Origin: Vanilla planifolia
Lineage: Eukaryota > Streptophyta > Magnoliopsida > Asparagales > Orchidaceae
NCBI GenBank assembly: GCA_023846275.1
Contig: CM043872.1
Span: forward strand, 27,332,670-27,396,669
Direction: 5' to 3'
DNA: 64,000 nt
Below, one piece after another: positions 1 to 13,600 of the stretch (within the stretch, counting starts at the first letter, position 1; each line of letters starts with the position of its first letter). The translations under genes and the position numbers were made by a program. The notes below the pieces were generated by a model that saw only the letters and a program-made list of their open reading frames with translations, made no database searches and had not been told where the DNA came from.

Positions 1-3000
1 ACCAACCCCAATTCTGTCAATGGGTGCTCTTGCCAACATCTATTGTATTCCGACCAAGCTATGCTGCACTTCGAATTTGTCATACAAATTATTAACTTCA
101 TTCTCTAATTGATCAACCTTTTTCCTTATAAAGAGTTCAACCCACTTGAAAGAGAGGGATCAGGCATAGTACTTCAATTCTTGACCTTCCTCTTTGTGGG
201 TCATAGTTACCTCCTTTTGTAGCATGATCGTTGACTTTCTTATTCTACAACATTAAACATTTGACTCATCCAAACATTTTCATCCTACCATATATCCATT
301 GCAATTCCATCTAAGGGCTCACAATTTCAATCAAGATTTTGGGAAGGAGATCGTCAACATAGGCATTATCTACTATATTAGCACAATGTCTAACTTGTGG
401 CTTCTTTTAACTTGGTGCATCTAATCCACCCCCAAAAAGTCCCTCAACTAGTAACTAGTTTAATTGACCATCACCTTCACTAGCATTGTTTATGAGATGG
501 TCCTCTCTATCAACTTTTGTAACCACCTTAACCTTTTCCAAAAGGTTAAACCTTTTTCTTTCTCAGATATTGAAAATCTCCATCATTGTGTTTAGCCTCA
601 CATCCATCTTCGCACCATCCCTTCTACAATTGATTGTGAATCCAATTCCAAATCTTGAAGAACCTAAACTTTATCATCCTTCACTATAATTATATTATCA
701 TGATCCCCCAAACTCAAGAACTTCAAGCCCCACCACTTCCTCGTCTCCTCCTATTAAACTTACTATTTTTCTTCCAATTGGTGACTCCAGCCAAGCATAT
801 ATGAACACTTATTGCAACTTTTGCAAGGGTGAACGAGGACATGGTAAACTCTTCACCATGGTTTGCTTGATAATTCTACATTTCAATACCATGATCAATG
901 TTAAAATCCATAGATTCATGAATCGTCATAATGGGCACCAAACCATTTTGTCTTACCAAACCCACTAAAGGTTTTTTATCAATCCTAACTCTCTTTGGTG
1001 CATGGTCCCTTCTACAACCTCATCATGGCACTTCTTTGATGGTTGGTGATAGATGAAGCATAGGTCAGCAAGTGCAATGGATTTTGAAGAGAAGGAACTA
1101 AATGTGAGAATTTTTGTAGTTCTCACAAGGGAAAGCAAAGCAACAACTAATAACCAGCTTTTAGGATAATTTATATATTGCGTGTGTCATGTATCACTAA
1201 TTTAGGCTTAGTAATCTTACATAAATGAATGCAATTGTTAAATGCTTGCTAGCCCAAAAAATGACATACTCAATCATAAACATCCACACGAACAAATGTT
1301 CAAGCTAAAGGCATTAAGACTGAATCGTGAAAAGTACCAAATCATAGCATACCAGCTGCACGTCTTAAGAAGTATCATGCCTAATATCTCTGGGTAGAGA
1401 GTAAGAGAACACTGCAAGACCAAGATCTAGATCATAATCTTATTGATCTTTATTTGTATTACAAGTGAAGAACTTGATCAAGAAAATCAAAATTCATAAA
1501 CATTTTCTCTCATAGATATATTCAATGCCTTCTACAATGCAAGTACCAAAATGCCTCACCGATCAAATCAACATGTCTCAATGCAATGCACAAAAAAGAA
1601 TAAATTTATTATGATCTACACAATTGGCTTTCTCCAAGGACATAAAGTTGTGAACTATCACATTAAATAAAGAATTGACATCCATGAAGAGGAAGCATGC
1701 AAATCTTTGTAGAGGGGGCATACGAGATTAAGAGAAAGCAAAGATGAAAAAGAGAGCTTTTGGAGGAATAAGTGTTTTCTTTTGCTTAAAATTCTTATAT
1801 TAAGTGAAAGAGAATTGAAAAGAAATCATGTTCTATTATTTGTAATCCAACAAGATGAAGTGAGGTTCTTTGGCACATTGCCAATGTGTTTTTCTATATT
1901 TTAGGAGTTTTTCACAATAAATCCTACATGTCGCTAAGCTATGTTTCTTCCCCTCTCTTTTGTTTTTCTAGTTCATGCAAATAACAATTTGATTGTTGGA
2001 CATTTTTTGCACGAAAATGTCACAAATGAAAATAGGCCCAAGGTTAATTCAAATATAAAATCAAATTAATGTCTTAAAAAGGTATCAAGTCATACATCAA
2101 AACCCCCAATATACTCCATGTTGTTGTTATAGGTATGCCACACTCTAATTTCCCAACCATGTTTTGTAGCGGATATGCTATACTCTAATTTCCCAACCAT
2201 AGATAGTCAAATAGCAAGAGTCCTTCGTCAATCACTTCAAGAAGTCTAATGGGTTTATCAAAAGTTTTTTCAACACAAGTTATCATTCATATTAAAAGTA
2301 TACTCATTCATGTAATGGATCCATATAAAGCCATCTAAGGTCTCTATTCAATCAATATACAAGGAAAGACCCATGTGAGCCAAAAAGTAAAAAATAACTT
2401 CTCAATTCAAAACATGGTTGTTATCATAATAGCTTAATCTAGTTTTGAAATAATTGTTAAGGAAACCAACTCTATGGCAGAACAATGTTGAACACAATAT
2501 GATATTAGATGCATAGTCATCAACCAAAAAATTAAGACCTGGAGTAAAAGCAACCTTAGTGGTAGGCTATAAAGCCTCAAGCTTATATTTAACATCTAAT
2601 GTCAAACTAAATCAACTTTCACATATATTCAATAGTCTCTCATTAAGTGAGAATCTCATCCACACTATTCGTCATTATTTAACATTAAAATATTATTGAC
2701 CAAGTTGAATGGCATACAAGACCTCAAGGAAGCCTATATACACCAACATATCCCTCCTTAATATGAGTTGAACTCGTATTATTCCACCATGAGTAACCAA
2801 ACTATAAAAACTAGGTGTTGATAACCAGAACAAATTTAATTTTCTTATCAAAACTTTTCCAAAACAACATACACTAAAGCCATACACGTTAACATAATAG
2901 CAACACCGAAGTAACCCAAGCTTTTAGCTCAATAATGGTAGAGGATGCATGAATTATGGAGCTAACAAATTGCCAAAATCGCTTAATTCAACTCATAATC

Positions 3001-4631
3001 CCTTCAAATCTTAGTTTAACTTAACTCTAAAACTAATTGTAAAGAAAAGCAACAACACAAGTGTGTTTCAGGGGATTGACAATAGTGGGGAATGATGCTT
3101 ATGTGATTGCTTAAAAGATGTATTGATAAAGAGCGACTTCTAATAAGCTTTTAAATAGAAGGGCACAAGAATAAGTGGTCACAAATCAAAAGAAGAGAAT
3201 ATTGTATGCTTATATATATTATACTTGGCTTTAACATGATGATGTCTCTTGAGGACAAAAGGAATGATGCAGATTGGGGGAAAAAAGAAATCATCTCAAC
3301 ACTTAGTTTGGTCACGATAAAAAATTACTAGAATGAAACCGCCAACACCTTTACTGCTATGCGATTAAGGATCAATTAGGCTGAAGCTAGCAAGCTTATG
3401 ATACCAGGGACAAATCAGAGCATGGAACGATCATCAATTCACTACCCAATTCACCAAACAAGAAGCTACTATGACCAAACATCTAAATGATAGAAAAGGG
3501 ATCAGAGTTCTACAGCAAAAGGGAAATGATATCTTGACTTCTTTCGAGGATACATTTGTAAGGACGGTTGGGGTCAAGTGAATAATATCTTGATAATTTA
3601 AACAAAGTCATGAGTCAATATTATTGAAGTAGCACCTCTCTTAATAAGATGTGGTTTGAGACAAACCATGAAAATGTAATTAGGAACGAATGGGAAAGGA
3701 GGGGAGACCTTTGATGCTCTCGACATGCTTTTACAATAATGAATTGTCCTACATCTAAAAACGGAGAAAATATTTCTTATTTATATATATTAAACCAAGA
3801 TCTTACAATGTCAACACCTTTTGTGAAACCAACTCAAGGCAAAATAAAAAATATCTAAACACTTAGGTCATATAAGGAGAATTGGATCCAAAATTTAGCC
3901 CAATATACTATTAAATAGAAACCTAACAACTCAAAAACTGACACTTAATAACCCCCACCTTAGTTATATATTAAAACTTTGATGTTGTGTCCTATTGCAA
4001 TGTAGAGCACAATTACAAAAGAGAAGTTTTGCAAGGAATGAACTATGTCAACTATTGACGCATTGCGAGTTTTCATTATGAATAAGTCATACCCGCTTAC
4101 GCAAATGGATATTACACATGCATAGGGTGCACCCAAGTTGTATATAACATTATGGGCGAAAAGCATTATTGTAGGGCACGTGATTATAGTCATGGGATTC
4201 AATTACTGACCTATACAACAATACAACATAACTAGAATTACATTCATACCATGCATGAGCAGTAAAATATCGTAAAAGCAACTCATAAATTAGGTTACAT
4301 TTTGGCTTCTTTTGCTATTTGTTAAAAAAGTCAAAGGCTTATGACAACTCGCAATACAGCAACTGGGAGCACCAAATCATATATGATTTTCAGCCTCCAA
4401 AACTAAATAATTTATACACTTGCACATAAGGTTAGACTACCAAATAATAAAAGTTATTCATTCATTCCAATGTACATATCAAATAACATATCTGTTACAG
4501 TCCAAGTTTTTCCTTGTCATTAATAAGCTTTGAATTTATGATAATAATAGAATTTGCTGCCCAGCTCTCCATAAAACTAAATTAATTACAACCCAAAAGA
4601 TGAAAATAATCAGTTGAAATAAAAACCTTAC
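1..4631. other. AT-rich stretch without a gene, probably part of EME1 intron 10
   Basis: No reading frame with recognisable homology is seen on either strand, and no start-to-stop gene model can be built. The sequence lies downstream of the last EME1 exon found (minus strand, ending at 4632 with a clear GTAAGG donor), so it is either intron 10 of that gene or DNA that replaced its 3' end. Part of it (about 1-1100) has the uneven composition of decayed retroelement DNA, but I could not recognise a domain. A short tandem duplication sits at 2131-2200. Confidence 0.5.
2131..2200. repeat. Two-copy tandem repeat, period 40 bp
   Basis: The 30-bp unit at 2131-2160 recurs at 2171-2200 with few differences; both copies end in CTCTAATTTCCCAACCAT. 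It is a local duplication with no coding content. Confidence 0.75.
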
Positions 4632-7600
4632 CAAACATTTTTCTTTATGAGCTTCCTATCAATAAAACCTTTGGGAATAAAAGATCCATTAGCATTTACT
4701 GATAGCCATGTTGACTTCTTCCTGTAAATCAATTAAACATGACTAAGCAACCACAAAAAAGTGATAAAGACAGATAAAAGGACAAGTGTGAGATACAAAT
4801 CAGATGGTCAAATAAAAGAGTAAAAGCAACCATCTTAAAGAATGAAACTGAGGCACTTAATTTTACTCAATGCAAACACACATCCCCAAAACATTTCTAA
4901 ACACATTTTTCTTTAGAGAAACATGATATTATAGCATATGTGATGTAAAAAAAGCAAGAATAATAAATCAGATAATCAGCTATGTAGCAGTGATACTTAT
5001 TCAAAGCTTACACGTACAAATACAAATATTCTTTGATGCTTGGTTAACATGGATCTGATACAACACGTGGCGTATTTAAATTAAAAAGAGAGGGAGAATA
5101 AACCAATATGCCCCATTATTTCACAATACTTATCTAATATTTACAGACACTATTAGACCACATATTTACAATGTGTATGACATGTGCCATAACATAATTA
5201 AACAACTATTTATAAACATGAAGGAAAAAAATCAAGTTTCTTCAATATTGTGTATAAAATTCTTATTCAATATGCGACTAAAAATAACAAATCTTTTTAT
5301 TTTGTAGTATAACTCTTGAATTAAAGATTATAAATAAAGTGATCACGTTTTATACTATCACTTATACTAGAACAGCTTTAAAATTACATCTACATAATAA
5401 GTATTATAACAATAGCTTAAAATTATGTATTTTGATTACTAAATACACAAAAAATGTTTATATACACAACATTTAAAATATACTATTTATATATAACGTC
5501 TAAATCCTTAAAATTATCTACATACTATCTTAACCTTAAAATTTATTAAACTATTTAATAATTTTAAACCCAAAAATAACAATAAATTACTCCAAAATAT
5601 TATTTAGATATTTTAGTCAAAACAAAGTTTTTAAAAGTTGTTATTAGGACATCAAATGTTTTTGAGAAATTGAGTTGAAATATTTTTTAGTGTTGTATTA
5701 TTTATAAAAAATAACAAAGTTATATTTAATATATTCAAAAAAACAATCTATAAATAAATTCATTTGCTTAGTTTTATTCTTTCTATTTTAATATTTCTAT
5801 TAAAAAACATAATTATACCTTAAATCCAATTTTTATGATTACTTTTGGAGATCAAACAGTTGTTTAGTAATATTTTTTATTAGGATACTAAGCAATATTA
5901 AATATTTAAGTATTGTATATATACATAAGCAAGTTTTAAGTAATATATATGAAGGAAAAAATTGGAAGAATATATTCAAAATAAAGGACAAATTGTATGA
6001 ATAGCTTGTTATACTTTTTAGCTTGTAAAATGTGCCAGGTAAATTTATGCAATCAATGAATAATCTATTTCTTAAATCTATTCATATGAAGGTTATTTGT
6101 GGTGTAATTCAACAATATTTTAATATATTTTCAAACAAAAAGTGAAAACTCGAATCATTTGAAACAAGTATTGGTAGCCTTAAGAAAAGAATATATAATA
6201 TTAACAAACTGTGTCTTCACGATACGTAGTATTATATTTCCTTGGATGCATCATTATAAAAGAAGATAAAAGAATGGTATGTGCCTAAAATATCAAGTAT
6301 TTTGCATGATTATGACACCAATGACAGAATATATGGATGGACTTTAAACGAGGTAAAGCCATGAATATGTCTTTCAAAAAAAAGAAAAGAATCTTTGAAC
6401 AAAGCACTAAAATTAAGGTTTCCAAACTTTACAAAAGTATTTTTAATGGCTTGCAATGCCAAAAGTATAAGAGTGGGTGCTATATTAAGGCAAGAAAGCA
6501 TTCTATTAGCTGTTTACAAAAGTGTCTTTAGTGGCTTGGGATGTCAAAAGTATAGGAGTGGGTACTATATTAAAGCATATAAGCATCCCATAAACTATTA
6601 CAATAAAAAACTAAATAAAGTCAAACAAAAGTATGCTATTTATAGCTAGTATGGGATAGTTAGGAGTTAAAGCATTCACAACACTACCTATTTCTAAGGA
6701 GTTATCTTGTTTTCTAACTATCAAGCATTAAAATATCTATATTCTCAAAAAAAAAAAAAAAAAGAAACTAAATGCTAAATATTCAAGATAGATAAAATTT
6801 CTTTAAGACTATACATTTATTTTGAAATATAAGTAGGAATGTAAAATAAACTTATAAATGCCTTAAGTTGTATGTTTCTATTGTTAGTTAAAATGGCCAT
6901 AAAAGCAATATGGTTTGACAAAAAGGAATTATGTGTGGACTACCCAATACACACACACACACAAGGATAAGATCGAGAAACCTTATACCCATGATCACCA
7001 CTATCGAATTTAGGACGAATATTTGCATAAAAGCCCAATGTGTATATTCTCGATTTATCTTTAAGAGAGCTTATCATAGAAAAATTGAATTCTTGGGGCA
7101 TTGCTTGAAACTTTAGAACAAATAAGACAATGATAACGGTAGAAGACCATTTTTATTGGTTTAGCATCAGAAAGGTTGGTTAGTCCTCCCATATTTTGAA
7201 GTGACACCCATAAGTCCTTTGAAATTGGTAGATCATGCCATCGAACCAAATAACATGCGCTCCTCTATTCGAGTTTGTCACATTCTTATCGTAAAAAATT
7301 CTATCAACTTATTATTGTTGGTGTGTATGTGGCAGCAAAATAAACATGTACAATACTAGCCCCCTCAATCTAAAGTTAACTCTGCCTCAAACTCTTACTT
7401 GATTGCTATGACTTGTAAGAAGTCCAATCCATTTATTTGAAGCTAGATTTGAATCACATCAAAATTTAACAAGCACAATTTTGACTTTGAAGTCATCAAG
7501 TTTATGAACTAAACAAATTACTCGAATAGAACTTCATTTGTTTCGGTAACCATAGAAAGCAGAGAGGTGGCAAGACAATAAGGTTGATGACACAAACATT

Positions 7601-10600
7601 TGGTTAGAGCACAATGCCTTTTGTTAAACAGCAATCGAAATGTAATTTTTGAAATAAAGTAAATGTCTAAAAAAAATTATCCTTTGACTTTTCAAAGTGA
7701 AGTAAAAATCTATTAATTGTAGAATTGCATGACAGTCTTTTTTTTTTCTGAAAACTTAGCAGTGGAACCGACTATTAGCAATCAAAAAGCAATTTTACAA
7801 ATGAATATAAACCCAAATGCTGTTTAATGAGCTCCAAACGCAGTAAAGAGAATGCTGAAACAAATGAACCTTAATTCTAAGGCATCAACTCCACAAGCTT
7901 TGCCAAACAAATTACTGGAATTTTAACAAAAGTACTTTATAAAGGAACTAGTTCATTCAGTGAACTACTTAAACCTGCATCAAGTTGTCATTGGAATTTA
8001 GGGCAGATCTAACTGATCCAGCCATCTAGCAAAAGCTACAAAGCCATTGTTAGCAGTTTTTGGAATTACTTATATTATATTTCACATAGGCTAATCCCAA
8101 AGGAATTTTCTTTCAGAATGACAACCTATTATTGAGAAAAATGCATCCTCAAGAGACCAAGATCAGAAGATTTCTGTGAGTTTTAAGTTAGCAACAGAAT
8201 TTCAGAAATGAAAGGAAAAAGATTCAAAATGGCTGGTATTAAATTGATGATGATAAAAAATGTCGTGGTGATGTTAATTAACCATCCAAAGGAGATGCCA
8301 GCAAGTCCTGACAGGCGACAGCAAGGAAGATCATTCATATTGAATCCAAGCCTACAACTTGCCTGTTGTGCATAATGCAAAGGCTTCCCAAGACATTGTT
8401 TCAACAAAGAAAACATTCAATCAGACAAAGATGAGGACAAGTTGACCTGTAAAACCCAGATTTTCAAATAATATATCTATGGATGTTCAAGATCAAATTG
8501 TGCGAAGAAATTTCACCATAGAATATGGTAATGGGCTAGTTTAGAAAGCAATTAATTGCCCAGTTTTATTTATCAATCAAGCAGGCAGATGCAAAAATCT
8601 AGTTTCAACTTAGCAGAAAAAAAAAAAACAACTTCTTTAAAAAAATTTGGTTTCCATACCAGTTTAACCACAAATTGAGGACAACTTTTCGCTTCACTTT
8701 AGCATAGTTGATAAAAAGAACATGTAAACAGCACAACCTCATGCCCAAGAAACAACCCATTCTGTATAACTCTTTCCTTTTCCCCCAAAGAATATTAGGG
8801 CACAGCAGGAACTATTTAAAGAAATGAACAAACTTCTATTCCATAACAAGCAAAATCATTAGAATAGATCAAATGATTTTATAACATACAGAAATATGCA
8901 ATTTTATAACATAAGCAAAATACTTGGCCAAACAAATAGAAGCTAATCATTAGAACAGATCAAAAGGAAAGACAAAAATAAAAAGGACCAACACAGCATT
9001 TGTATTAAGGAAATCATTCTTTAAGTCTAAAAAAAGCCACAAAAATAGAACAATGAAAGAAAAACCAGGAAGCATAGCTTATGGGAGTAAAATGAACTTG
9101 CTAGTCTCACCTAAATTGGCAACTAGCAAGGCTAGATGTTAAACCAACTATGTGATCAGCTACCTCAGCCTCGTCTATGCATTGCCTAGAGTGCACATTG
9201 TCAAAATGAGTCACCAACCTTGACAAAGCCTAAATAAGACAACAGTTAATAACCTAAAGCACATGCATAATTTTTTGGGATAATAGTAAATATGTCTCTT
9301 ATGTTTACCTGAAAACACAAGTAGGTTCCTCAAATTTCAAAAATATATGTATTGGTCATTATAGTTTTGTAAATTAAACAGCAAAGTCAATCATTTTTTT
9401 TCAAAACTACCTTTCAAAAATAGTCATGTAAGTCTCTATGATCTGCATAATCATGCAAGTCCTTAAACAAAAATGAAACATTAGGAAAAAAATGATTAAC
9501 AACATAATTGCTACATTTCCAAAACTATAGTTCTAATTATTGTTGAAACTTAAGAGACCTAACTGTATAATGTAGCAAAAATATATGTATTGGTCATTAT
9601 AGTTTGGTAAATAAAACAGTAAAGTCAATCATTTTTTTCAAAACTACCTTTCAAAAACAGTCATGTAAGTCCCTATGATCTGCATAATTATGCAAGTCCT
9701 TATACAAAAATGAACATTAGGAAAAAAAATGATTAATAACATAGTTTCTATATTTACAAATTATCGCTGAAACTTAAGAGACCTAACTGTATAACGTAGC
9801 AAAAATGAAGGATTTATCTGCGACTAATTCTAATTTTTTTCAAAAATCATACAATCTTATACCATTGTAAAGTAAATTGTTTGGCACCTACCTCTTCAAC
9901 AGGTGGTCGTTTCCAACCATCAAACTTTGAAGAATTCCTGTGATGGCTTTGCTCGCTGCACATTCAAGAGAAAGATAATTGAATGGAATATCCAACGTTT
10001 ATTATTAAAAAAATAATGGGATGTTGAAATAACAATATTAAATAGCCACAATAACTAATCCAATTCTTCAGTCATGTCAATAATAAAAACAATTGCCAAT
10101 TGTACGATTTAAGAACAATAAAAGACCTCTAATGAAGACCAAGACTGCAATATCAAGATAAAATAAAAAAATTATGAAACCAACCACAAATTAAGGGAAA
10201 AAGATAATCCTTGAAAACCTTTTTCAAGTAAGTTTTTAATATTTAGAGCTGTTCATACACCTATGCAATTCCTGGAACTGCATTAGTTGGTGACCATTGT
10301 ACACAAAAAAGGAAGTAAGACAAAGGGGAAAGCAGAAGACAAGTGATAAGATCAAACATAATGAATGAACAAAGACAACAAACGGACCAAACATCAGCTT
10401 AAGGACAACTAGATTTGCTTGATTCAAAGCCAACATTGGCAGGAAAAACGGAAGAAATTGGCCATCAAAAAGTAGGCAAGAGTGATGTCAAAAAAAAAAT
10501 GAAATGCATGAGCTCCTTATCACGCTTGAAAAAATAAGTATGGAATCATTTATTCTTGTAGAAGCAGGAAACAAGGAAACACTTAAATGGCCCTTGTCAC

Positions 10601-13600
10601 CAAGATATTCACTATAAGTGGAACAACATTTGAATATTGGTATTAAGCATCACAAAGACAAGTAAAATAAGCAACTTTAGCCATGTAAAGCTACCCTTCT
10701 GTACAGCTACCTCTCTTATATTACATTTCCATTTCATAAATCAATTTCAATTTTGTTGCTTGTATGAGAAAAATTGTGCCACTATTACTAGACTAAAGTT
10801 ATTTCATCACTAAGCATAGATTACAAAAGTAAACAGCATATCTGATAGATGATCCATGAAAGGAATACTTGGTGCTTGGAGCAAACATTTAAAAACCGTG
10901 ATTTGCAAATAAATATAACAAAAAAATACCAGTCCAGTTAAGCAAGCAAAAGAAGACATCAATAATTTCTCATTTGTATGATAATTTTCACTAGCATTTA
11001 TATGCTTTTTTAAATGAAATGCAAAACCGAGATGCTTAAATGAAACCTTAGCTTAAATTAAAACAATAAGATATCCAAAGTTATTGTTAAACTAGTAAGA
11101 AGATGAAAAAATTTTGGCAGGTATCTCCCAACAAGAGCTCACCATTTATTTATGAAACTCATAAGCCTGTTCGTTAGATAGCATATTGTGAATGCTGGAT
11201 ATTGACTTCTAATTCTCCGGACATGATCCATTAGTTCACCCATTACAAGATCACAAAATTCTTCAGCTTGGAACAGAAGAACTATATAAGGAACTTCATT
11301 GGTGGAATTTGAAAACTGCAGAGGATCACCAAATTGTAAACAATAAGCTTTAAAAGAAATTGCCAAAGCATGTTTTAACAAGCTAAAAACAATCATTATA
11401 AAACAAATCACAAACGGTTGTCATAATCTTTGATTTGCTCTTTGGACACTCAAATTTAACCTTCTATTTCCTTGTTTTCTGATTGCAATATGTGACCTTA
11501 AAAATTGATCACTTAGCTAACCTCTTATGAGGTTAAGGAGATACTTTTAAAGCCAAAGAATAGTACCAGATACATTAAGCTTAATCAAACAGGAAAAATA
11601 ACTGCATGGTGCTGTTTTCGTGATCCAAAATTTATCAATATCAAAGAAGAAATAACAAAACAAAACCTACTACAGTTGCTAAATGAATAGAACAAATACT
11701 ATCATAAAATAATGAGAAATTTCTAAACAACAGATAGAAGACAACACTTTATCAAGATAAATGCAAAAAGTCTTTATAATCATATTTGCACAAACTTCAA
11801 GTAGGAAACAAGAGTAAAACTCAAACAAGACAATAAAAAATACCCAAAAAGAGCTATAAGGCGTCAAATCTAAGAATAGTGCATGTATGAAAGAAACTGA
11901 TTTAAAAATTAAGAATCAATTGTTTTGGCAAGTAAATGTTAAATTTTGAATGAAATCATTTGTTTTGCACTTGGCAAGTTCAAATGAAGATCATTAATTG
12001 GTTTCTGCACATTTAAATGGTACATGTTTACATCAAGATTCAAATTACTACGGGTTTACGGTCCTTAATTTACTTTGATGATAGTGCCAATGGATATAAA
12101 GATACACTAATAATGTGAGTATGCTAAAATTAGGCCATTACTAATTATTATCAGAATAGAAAGCAAAGAAGTCTCGGCATGGTGCGCATCTACCCAACAG
12201 CAACAAAAAAAGAGTAAAATCAACTAAACTCAGCAAAAAAATACGCATAATATTTAAAGCAAGAAAAGAAAAGAACATTACCTTGGCAATTTGTTCTGGC
12301 ACAGTCATTTTCCACAAGATTGATCGTTCAATTAGATTAGAAGTTATCTGATAAGAAAGACCTTTTTCAGCAAATCGGGTAAGAAGATGCCCTGCAATAC
12401 AGTAATATTATTTTACGATATTACAACAACTGATGGAAAAAATTTCGTCTGACATACCTCCAATCGACCCATTTTCAAGAAACTTAGCATCAATCTCCGC
12501 TACAATAGATTTTAATGCTAACTTTCCTTTCTCCCACTTCTGCTTTTCCTTCTCTAATTTCTTCATCTCGGCAGTCTCAGCTTTCAAAGCTTCCTTTTGC
12601 AACTTTGCTTCCTGTATTGCAATAACAGGATAAATCAAAATAATGATATAAGGGAATAAAAGCCTTAGAAAGAATACTTCAAAGTGCAGAGTTTTGTACA
12701 AGTTATAGAGAAAAGGAAATATCTTATTTGAATAAAACCTATGACCTCCCATGACAACATTGTATTGCAGTGATCAAGCCTGCAAATTCTGCATGATGAT
12801 TGTATTTTAACAAACCTCTCTTTTTCTTTTTCTTTCTTCCATTAAACATTCTTTTTCATCCTTCAATTGTTTCTTCTTGGCAGCTGCCTCGGTCTTGCTG
12901 ACATTATTACTAGCTGCAGCCGTTTTGTGCTTCCCTTTCTGCTTTATAGGACTGCATGATTGACTCGATATATTGCCAACAATATCCCCATAAGCATTAT
13001 CACGCCTTTCCTGCAACAGAGATACTAATTCATATCGATTCCCATTGCCTATTTTATTCAAAAAGTATGATTCCAATGTAGCACAAAATCCTTAAATAGT
13101 ATCATGATTTTAGAAATCTAGTACTGCGTAGCAGTCCTGCACTGAATAAATTCACATAACCTAAAAGAATTCAATCATTTTCCACAACTTCTGGTTTACA
13201 AAAATACATTGAAAGAGGGACCAAACCATGCACCAGATTCCATTGACTGCTAAACCTTTGCCATATGAAAAATTATTTCAAAAATATAATCTTGAGAAAA
13301 TTTGATCTGCATAGAAATTCTGAAGACAAATCGTGTAATTGGAGATAGTGACAAAGGCATGCCATGATGAAAATTACCTTGTAACATAAATCCTTGGGAA
13401 AGCTACCACAATATGGAAGAATGTCCCCTGAAACTTGAAGATATTAGAAAGTCTGAACCATTATTGAACGCAATGAATTTATGGCACATTAATTCCATCA
13501 ACAGCAAAATTACGTACCAGTAGATCCTTCAGAACATTCAAATTTACTAGTTTCTGAAGAACATTCATTTGCAATATTCTCAGATGTTGCACCATTCGTT

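Noticed and set aside
6395..6649. Plus-strand 84-codon frame with repeated residues
   Set aside because: Created by the 86-bp tandem duplication in an EME1 intron; no start context or family.
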